The translations under genes were made by a program, and so were the position numbers. Shown one piece after another: positions 1-8,880 of a stretch of 64,000 nucleotides of DNA. The DNA comes from JAURNZ01 sp036337715 (GTDB taxonomy: Bacteria > Pseudomonadota > Gammaproteobacteria > Comchoanobacterales > Comchoanobacteraceae). The DNA lies in contig JAYZDS010000003.1 in NCBI GenBank assembly GCA_036337715.1, positions 47,060 to 111,059 on the forward strand, written 5' to 3'. Numbering within the stretch: the first letter of the stretch is position 1; every line of letters begins with the position of its first letter. The notes below the pieces were generated by a model. That model did no database searches and was not told the DNA's origin. It worked only from the letters and a program-made list of their open reading frames with translations.

Positions 1-1226
1 GCTCTGGTAATAATGCGGGTGATGCATTAATCTTTGCACTGCATGCAATTAAACAAGGTGTTAATGTTGAATTGATTCAAGTCTCACCACCTAAATCTAA
101 TTTATTGAAGCATGTGATTAGAAACAATCCAAAATTAAAGCAACTATTTTTGGAAAAGCCTTCTATGAATCATTATGACATAATCATTGATGGTATGTTT
201 GGAATTGGTTACAAACTTCAGCAAAATGAAAAGATGAATCATTGGATTAATATTTTTAATCAATTAAATGGTTTTAAGATTGCCGTTGATATTCCATCAG
301 GAATAGATGCAAACAGCGGTTATGCTTACCAGTATTGTATTGTTGATATGACAATTACATTTTTTGCAAAAAAAATAGGCCATTTATTTTCATTTGGTAA
401 ATCAGCTCAAAGAAAAATAATTATTTCATTGAAGCATTATTTTGATAATCAATATGGTTACAATGAAATTTCTTATGTGAAACTAGAAGATAGGGTAGCG
501 CATGTTCATAAGTATCAATGTGGCAACGTGTCTGTCATTGGTGGCTCTCAAGGCATGGAGGGCGCTGGTTTACTATCTGCCTTAGCTGCATTAAGGTCAG
601 GTGTCGGTTTGTCACAATATTATTTCTTGGGCAATTTAACAGCAAATGAAGAGCCCTCATTAATAACAGCAAAATTTGAAGCTGACTATATAAAAACATT
701 TATAATGCAAAATACCGTTTGTGTGATAGGACCTGGTTTAAATGAGGTTGATGCAAAGGAAGTAATTAGTCATTGCATCAATAGAGATTTAATTATGGTT
801 TTAGATGCAGGTATTTTGAGTGTTTTGCCTGAGAATTATGACTTTAATAATACTTGTGTTTTAACACCACATATTGGGGAAGCTGCAAAACTATTAAATG
901 TTACCAATGAGTATGTTTTGGTTAACCCCATAGAGGCAGCTCTAAATTTAAATGAAAAATATCGTACCCCAATTATATTAAAGGGAGCTTCTTCGGTGAT
1001 TGTTTATAACGGTATGATTTCTTTCATTACTAATGGTGATCCATGTTTAGCTACTGCTGGAAGTGGTGACGTACTCGCAGGAATTACGGCAGGATATATA
1101 GCTAGATATGGATTTTCAAAACAAGTTATTGAACAGGCTGTTTTTAAACATGCACAGTTAGGTAATTATTGGGCTAGAAATAAAAAAACAAATTTAATTG
1201 CAAGTGATTTACTCAAAGGTATATAA
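1..1226 (+). CDS. nnr: Bifunctional NAD(P)H-hydrate epimerase / ADP-dependent NAD(P)H-hydrate dehydratase, 5'-truncated by window edge
   Basis: Repairs hydrated NAD(P)HX: the N-terminal YjeF_N domain epimerises it and the C-terminal ribokinase-like domain dehydrates it. The reading frame is open from base 3, and its first residues (SGNNAGDAL) match the YjeF_N glycine loop GNNGGDG, so only a short N-terminal part lies outside the window. Further on are IPSGIDA of the epimerase, TPHIGEAAKLL and the nucleotide-site motif ATAGSGDVLAG of the dehydratase. The usual LDADAL motif reads LDAGIL, keeping its first Asp. tsaE follows directly, the same order as in E. coli. Any start codon around base 72 is internal. 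Confidence 0.93.
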   Translation, partial: SGNNAGDALIFALHAIKQGVNVELIQVSPPKSNLLKHVIRNNPKLKQLFLEKPSMNHYDIIIDGMFGIGYKLQQNEKMNHWINIFNQLNGFKIAVDIPSGIDANSGYAYQYCIVDMTITFFAKKIGHLFSFGKSAQRKIIISLKHYFDNQYGYNEISYVKLEDRVAHVHKYQCGNVSVIGGSQGMEGAGLLSALAALRSGVGLSQYYFLGNLTANEEPSLITAKFEADYIKTFIMQNTVCVIGPGLNEVDAKEVISHCINRDLIMVLDAGILSVLPENYDFNNTCVLTPHIGEAAKLLNVTNEYVLVNPIEAALNLNEKYRTPIILKGASSVIVYNGMISFITNGDPCLATAGSGDVLAGITAGYIARYGFSKQVIEQAVFKHAQLGNYWARNKKTNLIASDLLKGI

Positions 1227-1227
1227 G

Positions 1228-1641
1228 GTGACAAACTCAGTTAAACTATCAGAGTTAGATCAATGGACTACTAAACATAAAAAAATGTTTAATTTTGGTG
1301 ACATAATATCTGTTAATGGTGAAATGGGTTATGGTAAAACAACGGTCATACGTCATTTAATTAAATCGTTTGCTTCATCATTAGAAGCAACAAGCCCGAC
1401 TTTTGGCTTAATGGATGTTCACGAGTTAGATGATAATTATTTCATCCTTCACATTGACGCGTACCGAATCAAAGATGCAACAGAGGTGTTTGGATTAGGC
1501 TTGGATCATTATGCACCAACAAAAACAATGATATTCATTGAATGGTCTCAAAATATACCAAGTTATATTTTGAGACCCAATAAAGCTATTGATATTCAAT
1601 TAACAGATCAAGTAAATACAAGAATCATAAATATTATTTAA
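1228..1641 (+). CDS. tsaE: tRNA threonylcarbamoyladenosine biosynthesis ATPase TsaE
   Basis: Small P-loop ATPase that works with TsaB and TsaD to make t6A37 in ANN-decoding tRNAs. The Walker A motif GEMGYGKTT lies near residue 27, followed by the family signature SPTFGLMDVHE and the FIEWSQNI segment. I chose GTG 1228, two bases after the nnr stop, because an AAAGG box sits about 8 bases upstream; the frame is open further up from TTG 1198 but that part lies inside nnr and is not conserved. The product of about 137 residues is close to the normal size. The 3' end overlaps the convergent RNase E gene by 4 bases. Confidence 0.93.
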   Translation: MTNSVKLSELDQWTTKHKKMFNFGDIISVNGEMGYGKTTVIRHLIKSFASSLEATSPTFGLMDVHELDDNYFILHIDAYRIKDATEVFGLGLDHYAPTKTMIFIEWSQNIPSYILRPNKAIDIQLTDQVNTRIINII

Positions 1642-3395
1642 CTTGTTTTATTATCACGTTGTTGATGGTTAGGTTTGCGTCGTCTATTTTGCATATTACG
1701 AGTGCGTGAGTGACGCTTTTGTGGTGATTGTTTTTTATAATTGTGATGACCTTTCTTTTGATCATTGTTTTTTGGCTCTTCTTTCTTAAATAAGTTTTTA
1801 AATAATCGACTTACTAAACCATCTGAGTTAGGGGCTGGTTTTTTATACAAATCTCTCTGAACTGCAGCAGGTTGTTGATAGCGTTTTTTATTTTTAGTTT
1901 CATGATCTGTGTTTGACATTTGTTTTTGTTCGTAGCTATGTCCCTCAGTCCTATTTGCACTTTTAATGATTTTAAATTCATATTTTTCGGTATCAAAATT
2001 GCCATTTGGTATAATTTGTATATCAGTTTGATATTCATTCTGTATGCGTTGAATGATTTCTCTGCATTCATTAAGTAAATAAGTCCCTACGTTGACAGAA
2101 GTTTGTAGTTGTATAATGGTTGTTAAAGCATCAGACGCCGTTGATTCAATCATTCTTAAAAGTAGAAAACAGTAGCTTTCTAATTGGCATTCACTTTTAA
2201 CCATCATCACAGTATGGTTGCTTGATTTCAATCTTTGTCTTAATAATGAAAGACAGCCAGTAAGCGGGGAAATACTCTCTATTTTAATTTTGGCTCTATC
2301 ACAGTAGAGTTTTCGTTTTGCATGTTCTTCAACTTTAGTACGATTTTTCTTGTCAAGCATATCAATGAAGTCAATGACAATAATACCACCAATATCGCGA
2401 AGTCTTAATTGGGTTGACAGGATATCGATTGCCTCAAGATTCGTATGCAATGCAGTTGATTCAATATCCTCACCCTTTGTAGATTTAGCAGAGTTTACGT
2501 CAATTGCGGTTAATGCTTCAGTTGAATCTATGATAATTGCGCCACCAGATGGCAATTTGACTTGTCTATTAAATAAAGTTTTAACTTGATCTTCAATACC
2601 AAAATTTGTAAAAAGTGGTTTTTCTGAATCATATAATTCTAATTTATCAGTTAAGCTTGGACGAGCAATATTTAAAAATCGTTTTACATTTTCAAAACCA
2701 TCTTTGGTATCAATTAGAATTTTTTCTGTTTCCTGTTTGAGGTTGTCACGTAAAACTCTTGTTAATGTGTCAGACTCTTGGTGAATCAAAAAAGGCGAGG
2801 GATGGTTTTCGCTAGCTTCCTTTACCTGTTTCCAGTGATTTTCTAGTGATTGATAATCCCATTGTATGTCATTAAAGCTTTTACCAATACCTGCAGTTCT
2901 TACAATGATGCCAACTCCCTCAGGTATCTTAAGATCTGTTAAAATTTGCTTCATATCATTACGTTCTTTTTGGTCTGCTTGTTTGCTGATAGCAGTGGCT
3001 TTATTGCTATATGGCATATATACCAGATATGTTCCTGCAATAGATAAAAAAGTAGTTAATGCTGCGCCTTTCTCGCCCCTTTCGTCCTTTTCAACTTGAA
3101 CTAATATGGTCTGACCAACCGATAAAGATGAAGGGTCATATTTGCCTTCCTCATTTCTTTTTAAGTAGTCAGAGTTAATTTCTTTAAAAGGTAAGAAGCC
3201 ATTCCTATTTTCTCCGTAATCAACAAAAACAGCATTCAAGCTTGTTTCTATTTTTAAGATTTTTGCATTGTATATATTTCCTTTTAATCGATCGTTATTA
3301 GAGTAATCAATCTCTAGGTCTATTAATTTGTTTTGTGCTATTGTAGCTATGCGCAGTTCTTCTTGCCAACGCGTATTGATAAGTATCATTCCCAT
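1638..3395 (-). CDS. rne: Ribonuclease E/G family endoribonuclease, short RNase E lacking the zinc-link
   Basis: Endoribonuclease of mRNA decay and rRNA/tRNA processing. The N-terminus (MILINTRWQEELRIA) matches the RNase E start, an S1 domain follows, and the metal-binding Asp pair is present in AIDVNSAK and IVIDFIDM. At 585 residues it is far shorter than E. coli RNase E (1061) but longer than RNase G. The last 90 or so residues are very basic and low in complexity, a possible RNA-binding tail. The CPxC zinc-link expected after RQRL is missing and about 8 residues are deleted there. The divergent neighbour rluC supports rne rather than rng. ATG 3395 is preceded by GAGAG; a second ATG two codons in is also possible. 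Confidence 0.9.
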   Translation of the reverse strand: MGMILINTRWQEELRIATIAQNKLIDLEIDYSNNDRLKGNIYNAKILKIETSLNAVFVDYGENRNGFLPFKEINSDYLKRNEEGKYDPSSLSVGQTILVQVEKDERGEKGAALTTFLSIAGTYLVYMPYSNKATAISKQADQKERNDMKQILTDLKIPEGVGIIVRTAGIGKSFNDIQWDYQSLENHWKQVKEASENHPSPFLIHQESDTLTRVLRDNLKQETEKILIDTKDGFENVKRFLNIARPSLTDKLELYDSEKPLFTNFGIEDQVKTLFNRQVKLPSGGAIIIDSTEALTAIDVNSAKSTKGEDIESTALHTNLEAIDILSTQLRLRDIGGIIVIDFIDMLDKKNRTKVEEHAKRKLYCDRAKIKIESISPLTGCLSLLRQRLKSSNHTVMMVKSECQLESYCFLLLRMIESTASDALTTIIQLQTSVNVGTYLLNECREIIQRIQNEYQTDIQIIPNGNFDTEKYEFKIIKSANRTEGHSYEQKQMSNTDHETKNKKRYQQPAAVQRDLYKKPAPNSDGLVSRLFKNLFKKEEPKNNDQKKGHHNYKKQSPQKRHSRTRNMQNRRRKPNHQQRDNKTS

Positions 3396-3495
3396 TTTTG
3401 CTCTCTTAATATAATGGTTAAAAATTAAATATTTTCATGTTATGGTTGAATTCAATAAAGAATTACATGAAGCCTAAAAAAATTCTACTAATCTA

Positions 3496-3504
3496 TGATA
3501 TACT
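3496..3504 (+). promoter_or_regulatory. Extended -10 promoter candidate for rluC
   Basis: TG-A-TATACT forms an extended -10 element 45 bases before the rluC start, in the 153-base divergent spacer with rne. The place for a -35 box holds only a run of A, which fits an extended -10 promoter. An AAGGA box lies about 12 bases before the rluC ATG. No transcript data are available. Confidence 0.4.
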
Positions 3505-3548
3505 AAATTCGGATCAAAGTGAACGATTCTTAAGGATTTTAACTACAT

Positions 3549-4448
3549 ATGAACAAATTAAAGATAACAGATGAATATGCTGGTAGAAGAGTAGATAGGG
3601 TAATTAAATTAATATTTCCAAGTATATCAAAAACACTTATATTTAAATTAATAAGAAAAAAAAAGATTTGTGTAAATGGTGCTAGAACAACCCCAAATTA
3701 CTTATTACAAATAGAAGATGTGTTATTTTTGCCTGAATTTGAAGAAAGTAAAGAACAAAAAAAAACCAAAAGTTCAACGTTTAAAAGAAACTTTACAATT
3801 CAAACACTTTATGAAGATGATGATCTTATCGTTATAGATAAAGAAAGCGGCATTGCGGTTCAGCCGGGTACAGGTGTTCATACTTCTTTGGTTGATATGT
3901 TAAATATATCATATGATTATAAAATATACCCTATACATAGACTAGATAGAGGAACTTCAGGTTGTATTGTATTTGCAAAAAACTATCCTGCTGCAAGAAA
4001 ATTATCTGATGATTTAAAAAATAAAAAAATACAAAAAAGTTATTTGGCTGGTACTTTAGGTCAATGGCAAGAAACAATCAAAACGATTGATAATGCTAGC
4101 GAAGAGATTAAATCTCATGAATTATATAAATATTTTAATGATAAAGAGGCAACAACTAAACTGATTAAATTTAAGGTGTTCGATCATTCGTCCATGGTGA
4201 CATTAATGCCTGAAACTGGTAGAAAGCATCAATTAAGACTTCACCTATCAATGTTAGGTTATCCAATTTTGGGAGATGATAAATATGGTAATTTTGAAAT
4301 CAATAAAAAAATAAAAGTCAAAAGGTTGATGCTTCACGCAAATTACATCACTTTCAATCATCCTAAAACGAATGAATTAATGTCAATTGAGTCAAAATCA
4401 TCGCAAACATTTGAACAAAGTATTAAATCACTGGACAAATTGTTATAA
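3549..4448 (+). CDS. rluC: 23S rRNA pseudouridine synthase RluC/D family
   Basis: Isomerises uridine to pseudouridine in 23S rRNA. An S4 RNA-binding domain occupies roughly residues 3-60 (DEYAGRRVDRVIK, KKICVNGARTTPNY). The catalytic motif HRLDRGTSG lies near residue 130 with the nucleophilic Asp. The late motif GRKHQLRLHLSMLGYPILGD is intact. Length of 299 is normal for the family. Position divergent to rne and ahead of rpmF matches E. coli rluC, hence the symbol; RluD is the alternative. The gene holds two runs of nine A (near 3656 and 3757), prone to slippage, but the frame is intact. Confidence 0.9.
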   Translation: MNKLKITDEYAGRRVDRVIKLIFPSISKTLIFKLIRKKKICVNGARTTPNYLLQIEDVLFLPEFEESKEQKKTKSSTFKRNFTIQTLYEDDDLIVIDKESGIAVQPGTGVHTSLVDMLNISYDYKIYPIHRLDRGTSGCIVFAKNYPAARKLSDDLKNKKIQKSYLAGTLGQWQETIKTIDNASEEIKSHELYKYFNDKEATTKLIKFKVFDHSSMVTLMPETGRKHQLRLHLSMLGYPILGDDKYGNFEINKKIKVKRLMLHANYITFNHPKTNELMSIESKSSQTFEQSIKSLDKLL

Positions 4449-4486
4449 ATTATGTAATTATATACTTTTTTTAATGGAGAAAAAAT

Positions 4487-4678
4487 ATGGCCGTACAAAA
4501 GAGTCGTGTGACACCTTCTCGTCGCGGACAAAGAAGATCTCACAGCAATGTTAAAAAACCAACGCTTTCTGTTGATTTTGAAACAGGTGAAACTCATATA
4601 AGACACCACGTAACCGCAAATGGTTATTACCGTGGAAAAAAAGTTTTAGATACTGCTGAAGACCTTACTGAAGAATAA
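4487..4678 (+). CDS. rpmF: 50S ribosomal protein L32
   Basis: Small basic large-subunit protein. The start MAVQKSRVTPSRRGQRRSH and the ending HHVTANGYYRGKKV are diagnostic of bacterial L32. A GGAG box lies 8 bases before ATG 4487. The stop codon shares its last base with the plsX start, so the two are translationally coupled. rpmF ahead of plsX and the fab genes is a conserved arrangement linking ribosome and membrane lipid synthesis. Confidence 0.97.
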   Translation: MAVQKSRVTPSRRGQRRSHSNVKKPTLSVDFETGETHIRHHVTANGYYRGKKVLDTAEDLTEE

Positions 4679-5688
4679 TGTCTAATGTTACAATTGCAAT
4701 TGATGCGATGGGCGGAGATTTTGGTCCAGAGGTTACTGTACCTAGTTCAAATAAATTTGCTTTAGCTCATCCAGATTGTAATTTTATCCTTTATGGTGAT
4801 AAAAAAAAGATATCACCATTTGTGGATTCATCTATAAAGAATATTCAAATTAAACATTGTTCCTCTGAAGTCTTAATGGGTGAAAAAATCAGTTCAGTGT
4901 TTAGAAAATTTAAATCTACCTCAATGGGCTGCTCGATCAGTGCTCAGTTAGAAAACCAGGTTTCAGCAACGGTTAGCGCTGGGAACACAGGTGCATTGAT
5001 GGCAATATCATATAAATTACTAAAAACGATTGATGGTATATTAAGACCAGCAATCATTTCAAGTTTGCCTACTAAATCAGCTAAGGATGTTTTTGTATTA
5101 GATCTTGGTGCTAATGTCACTTGTACAGTTGATAACATGATTCAATTTGCTTTAATGGGTTCATTTGTTGCCAAAAGTAAGGGCATAACAAATCCAAGAA
5201 TCGGTATATTAAATATTGGTGAGGAAAAAAATAAAGGTAGTTTATTGATCAAAGAAACCTATGAAGTGTTAGAAAAAATGCCTCTTAATTTTGTTGGGTT
5301 CATCGAGCCTACCAGATTATATTCTGACGAGGTTGATGTAGTTGTTTGTGATGGTTTTACCGGAAACATCTTATTAAAATCCTGTGAGGGTACATCAAGG
5401 TTTTTAAAGTATATTTACCAAGAAGCGTTAACTAGTTCTTTTTTTGGTTTGTTAATGTCTTTTTTCCTAAAAAAACACATTAAATCCAAGTTGAAGAAAT
5501 ATGATCCTAAATTTCGTAATGGCGCCATGTTTATTGGTTTAAATGGTATTGTTGTAAAAAGCCATGGAAGCGCCTGTGTGGATGGGTTCTATAATGCCAT
5601 ACAAATGGCATATGATTTATCGAATGCAAATTCAAATATTCAATTGAATCATCTTATTAATGAATTAGAGAAAAATTATGAGTATTAA
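4678..5688 (+). CDS. plsX: Phosphate acyltransferase PlsX
   Basis: Makes acyl-phosphate from acyl-ACP for the first acylation of glycerol-3-phosphate. The N-terminus TIAIDAMGGDFGPEVTVP is the family signature; SAGNTGALM and VVCDGFTGNILLK are further conserved blocks. Length of 336 is normal. It starts on the last base of the rpmF stop and overlaps fabH by 11 bases, so it is part of one transcript with the fatty acid genes. A soluble, peripherally membrane-bound enzyme. Confidence 0.96.
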   Translation: MSNVTIAIDAMGGDFGPEVTVPSSNKFALAHPDCNFILYGDKKKISPFVDSSIKNIQIKHCSSEVLMGEKISSVFRKFKSTSMGCSISAQLENQVSATVSAGNTGALMAISYKLLKTIDGILRPAIISSLPTKSAKDVFVLDLGANVTCTVDNMIQFALMGSFVAKSKGITNPRIGILNIGEEKNKGSLLIKETYEVLEKMPLNFVGFIEPTRLYSDEVDVVVCDGFTGNILLKSCEGTSRFLKYIYQEALTSSFFGLLMSFFLKKHIKSKLKKYDPKFRNGAMFIGLNGIVVKSHGSACVDGFYNAIQMAYDLSNANSNIQLNHLINELEKNYEY

Positions 5689-6595
5689 ATTAGTTGGTTG
5701 CCATTCTTATCTGCCAAAAAATAGATTAACCAATCATGACTTAACATCAATGGTAGAAACTTCAGAAGAATGGATTCTTAAACGAACTGGTATTAAAGAA
5801 AGATGTATTTCAGATACAACTGAATCAGTACTAGACCTTGCTGTAAAAGCTGCGAAGCCTTTAATGGATAAAAAGATTGATGCACTAATTGTGGCAACTT
5901 ATTCTGCTGAGGAAAGAATGCCTAATCTTGCTTCTAAAGTTATTAATGCGATTAATTTACCTGGTATCCCTGCATTCGATATTAATGTAGCTTGTTCTGG
6001 ATTTGTATATGGGATGACCATTGCAAAAACCTTATTGGATTCAAATAAGTTTGAAAATATCATGGTGATTGGCGTTGATAAGAACTCAAAACACATTGAC
6101 TGGACAGACAGAAATACATGTTGTTTGTTTGGTGATGGTGCGGGTGCGATTATTTTAAGTAAATGTGAAGAAAAAAAAGTTTTTGATTTTCATTTAGGCT
6201 GTGATGCAACTTATTGTGACGATCTAAAAACGGTCAAGAATACTCTAGGCGATGAATATCTCGAGATGAATGGAAAAAAAGTTTTTAAATTAGCTGTTAG
6301 CTATGGAGAAACATTATTAAAAAAAGCCATTGAAAAATTACATGGTGAATTGCCAGACTTCATTATATTTCATCAAGCTAATAAGCGTATCATTGATAGT
6401 ATAATGAATGATTATGATATACCGAAAGAAAAAATAAGTTATGCACTTGAATACCATGGTAATACCTCAGCTGCGTCAATACCTTTAGCATTGGATCTTG
6501 CTATTAAAAATAATGACGTAAGACCAGGAGATAAGGTGCTAATGATTGCTTTTGGTGCTGGTTTTTCATGGGGAAGTATCTTATTTGAATATTAG
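5678..6595 (+). CDS. fabH: 3-oxoacyl-ACP synthase III (KAS III)
   Basis: Condenses acetyl-CoA with malonyl-ACP to start fatty acid synthesis. The Cys-His-Asn triad is visible: Cys in NVACSGFVYGM near residue 107, His in FHQANKRIID and Asn in YHGNTSAASIP. The protein is slightly short at 305 residues. It overlaps plsX by 11 bases. Only 11 bases separate it from fabG, so fabD (malonyl-CoA:ACP transacylase), which normally lies between them, is absent from this locus. Confidence 0.96.
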   Translation: MSIKLVGCHSYLPKNRLTNHDLTSMVETSEEWILKRTGIKERCISDTTESVLDLAVKAAKPLMDKKIDALIVATYSAEERMPNLASKVINAINLPGIPAFDINVACSGFVYGMTIAKTLLDSNKFENIMVIGVDKNSKHIDWTDRNTCCLFGDGAGAIILSKCEEKKVFDFHLGCDATYCDDLKTVKNTLGDEYLEMNGKKVFKLAVSYGETLLKKAIEKLHGELPDFIIFHQANKRIIDSIMNDYDIPKEKISYALEYHGNTSAASIPLALDLAIKNNDVRPGDKVLMIAFGAGFSWGSILFEY

Positions 6596-6606
6596 GAGTC
6601 ATTGAT

Positions 6607-7341
6607 ATGGGAAAGCTGGCATTAGTTACAGGTGCATCCAGAGGTATTGGTAAAGCAATACAATTAAAATTACTCAACGAAGGTTATGATGTTATTGGAA
6701 CAGCCTCAAGTCTTGAGAGTTGTGAGCTTGTAAAAAAAGGGTGTGAAGACGAAAGTAAATATTTAGCACTCCACGGTGATTTAGGTGAGCCAAAAAAAAC
6801 CATAGAAAACTGGTCAATCGCCATTGAAGAAAAATTCAATAGACAACCTGACATTGTGATTGCCAATGCAGGGATTGCAAAAGATAATCTCATGCTCCGT
6901 ATGACAGATGAGCAATGGCATGATGTCATGCAAGTCAATTTAAATTCTAGTTACTACTTAATTAAAAAGTTTTTAAAACCTATGGTTAAATCTAAGGCAG
7001 GTCGATTTATTTTCTTAGGATCCGTGTCAGCTCTTGGCAATCCTGGACAAGCTAATTATGCTGCTACTAAAGCAGGTTTGTGTGGATTATCAAGATCAAT
7101 TGCTATCGAATATGGTGCGAGAAACATCACTAGTAATGTTGTTGCACCAGGTTTCATTGAAACTGATATGACAAATGAACTTTCAGCAGATCAACAACAA
7201 TTGATAACAGATAAGATTCCTTTAAAGCGATATGGTCACGTTGATGATGTGGCCAATTTGGTTTCTTTTTTAGTTTCAGAGCAAGCAAGCTATATTTCAG
7301 GTCAAACAATTCACGTAAATGGTGGTATGTTTACAACCTAG
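6607..7341 (+). CDS. fabG: 3-oxoacyl-ACP reductase
   Basis: NADPH-dependent short-chain dehydrogenase that reduces beta-ketoacyl-ACP. The nucleotide-binding TGASRGIG is at residues 8-15, NAG in the middle, the catalytic Ser in GSVSALGNPG and the YxxxK pair in NYAATKAG. The 244-residue length equals that of the E. coli enzyme. GGAG lies about 8 bases before ATG. It is followed by a 61-base spacer before acpP. Confidence 0.96.
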   Translation: MGKLALVTGASRGIGKAIQLKLLNEGYDVIGTASSLESCELVKKGCEDESKYLALHGDLGEPKKTIENWSIAIEEKFNRQPDIVIANAGIAKDNLMLRMTDEQWHDVMQVNLNSSYYLIKKFLKPMVKSKAGRFIFLGSVSALGNPGQANYAATKAGLCGLSRSIAIEYGARNITSNVVAPGFIETDMTNELSADQQQLITDKIPLKRYGHVDDVANLVSFLVSEQASYISGQTIHVNGGMFTT

Positions 7342-7402
7342 GGCTTGCAATCATTAATTATTCATATAAAATACGCTTATACGCATTAAACGGAGGAAAG
7401 TA

Positions 7403-7642
7403 ATGTCGGAACCAATCATTAAACGAGTAAGTAAGATTGTTGTAGAACAATTAGGAATAGAAGAAAGTGCTATATCAGCAACATCCTCATTTCAAAATGA
7501 TTTAGGCGCAGATTCACTTGATACAGTAGAATTAATAATGGCCTTTGAAGAAGAGTTTGGTGTTAACATTCCTGAAGACGAAGCTGAAAAAATTGTAACG
7601 ATTGCTGATGCCATCGAATACATTGAAAAACATTCAGAGTAA
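7403..7642 (+). CDS. acpP: Acyl carrier protein
   Basis: Carries acyl chains on 4'-phosphopantetheine attached to Ser38 in the motif GADSLDTVELIMAFEE. A 79-residue acidic helical protein. It has a very good ribosome binding site, GGAGGAAAG, a few bases before ATG, fitting a highly expressed gene. The 61-base upstream spacer contains TTGCAA and TATAAA, but at an unfavourable spacing, so I do not call a promoter. Confidence 0.98.
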   Translation: MSEPIIKRVSKIVVEQLGIEESAISATSSFQNDLGADSLDTVELIMAFEEEFGVNIPEDEAEKIVTIADAIEYIEKHSE

Positions 7643-7647
7643 TTATT

Positions 7648-8880
7648 TTGACCGATAAAGTTGTCATAACAGGTATGGGCTGTTTATGCCCTATTGGCAA
7701 TTCTTTAGAACATATATGGCAGTCTCTTGTAGATGGTAAATCAGGTATTATTACGTCTGATGATGAGGCCATCAAAACACTTAGATCAACTATTTATGGT
7801 AGTTTAAAAGATACCTCGGGCTTTATTGAAGATCGTTCATTAAAAAGAATGGACCCTTTTATAAAAAACGCAGTCTGGGCTTCTGATTTGTGTATAAAGG
7901 ATGCCAATATCAAAGAAAATTGGTGCGATCCATATAGGGTTGGTACACTTATCGCTACAGGTATTGGTGGATTGAGTAATATAGAAACGACTGCTAAAAA
8001 AGCTTTCCAAGACCCAAATAGGGTATCACCATTTTTTATTCCTTCTACAATTCCAAATATGGCATCAGGCATTGTCTCTATGAAATATGGGTTTAAAGGC
8101 CCTTCTTTTACAGTTTCATCTGCATGTTCTTCTGCCACACATGCGATTGCCACAGGTGCAATGATGATTCAGTCTGGGCTTGCTGATGCAATGCTTGTTG
8201 GTGCGAGTGAAAAAGCAAGTGATCTTTTAGGTATGAGTGGGTTTAATGCTATGCGTGCTTTATCAAATAGAAATGATGACCCCACCAAAGCTTCAAGACC
8301 ATGGGATAAAAATAGAAATGGTTTTGTTTTATCTGATGGTGCAGGGATTTTATTACTTGAGTCTGAAAAGCATGCAAAAAAACGTAACGCAAAGATTCAT
8401 GCTGAATTAGCTGGATATGGTTTTTCATCTGATGCATTTCATATCACCCAACCAGATGAATCCGGTCTTGCAGCGATTTATGCTATGGAACAAGCATTAG
8501 CACTGGCAAACATAGCTAAGTCTGAGATTGGATATATTAATGCACATGCAACATCAACAATCATTGGAGACATCATTGAGGCTAAAGCAATTGAAACTTG
8601 TTTTGCTAAAGAGAATCCAGACTTATTAATTAGTTCTACAAAATCCCTTCATGGTCATTTACTTGGGGCTGCGGGTGCTTTAGAAAGTATCATTACAATA
8701 CTTTCATTAAAAAATAAACAAGCGCCATTTACATTGAATTTAGATGAGCTAGATTTTGATTCCTCTCTAAACTTTGTTAGAGATCATATGTCGGAATATA
8801 GCAAAGACTACGCACTGACAAATTCTTTTGGTTTTGGCGGTACAAATGGTAGTCTAATTTTCAAAAGGGTAAACAATTGA
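7648..8880 (+). CDS. fabF: 3-oxoacyl-ACP synthase II (KAS II)
   Basis: Elongating beta-ketoacyl-ACP synthase. The Cys-His-His active site is present: Cys in VSSACSSATHAIATG near residue 163, His in NAHATSTIIGD and His in STKSLHGHLLGAAGA. Length of 410 is normal. The start is TTG 7648, five bases after the acpP stop; an ATG in a similar place is lacking and the N-terminus TDKVVITGMGCLCPIG fits the family from there. The stop overlaps the next gene by 4 bases. Confidence 0.96.
   Translation: MTDKVVITGMGCLCPIGNSLEHIWQSLVDGKSGIITSDDEAIKTLRSTIYGSLKDTSGFIEDRSLKRMDPFIKNAVWASDLCIKDANIKENWCDPYRVGTLIATGIGGLSNIETTAKKAFQDPNRVSPFFIPSTIPNMASGIVSMKYGFKGPSFTVSSACSSATHAIATGAMMIQSGLADAMLVGASEKASDLLGMSGFNAMRALSNRNDDPTKASRPWDKNRNGFVLSDGAGILLLESEKHAKKRNAKIHAELAGYGFSSDAFHITQPDESGLAAIYAMEQALALANIAKSEIGYINAHATSTIIGDIIEAKAIETCFAKENPDLLISSTKSLHGHLLGAAGALESIITILSLKNKQAPFTLNLDELDFDSSLNFVRDHMSEYSKDYALTNSFGFGGTNGSLIFKRVNN

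Noticed and set aside
3656..3765. Runs of nine A in rluC as programmed slippage sites
   Set aside because: The frame is intact without slippage and similar runs occur in many genes here (mreC, the HAD gene, a GT4 gene).
7345..7370. Promoter for acpP from TTGCAA and TATAAA
   Set aside because: The spacing is only 14 bases and no other -35 fits; left uncalled although acpP often has its own promoter.
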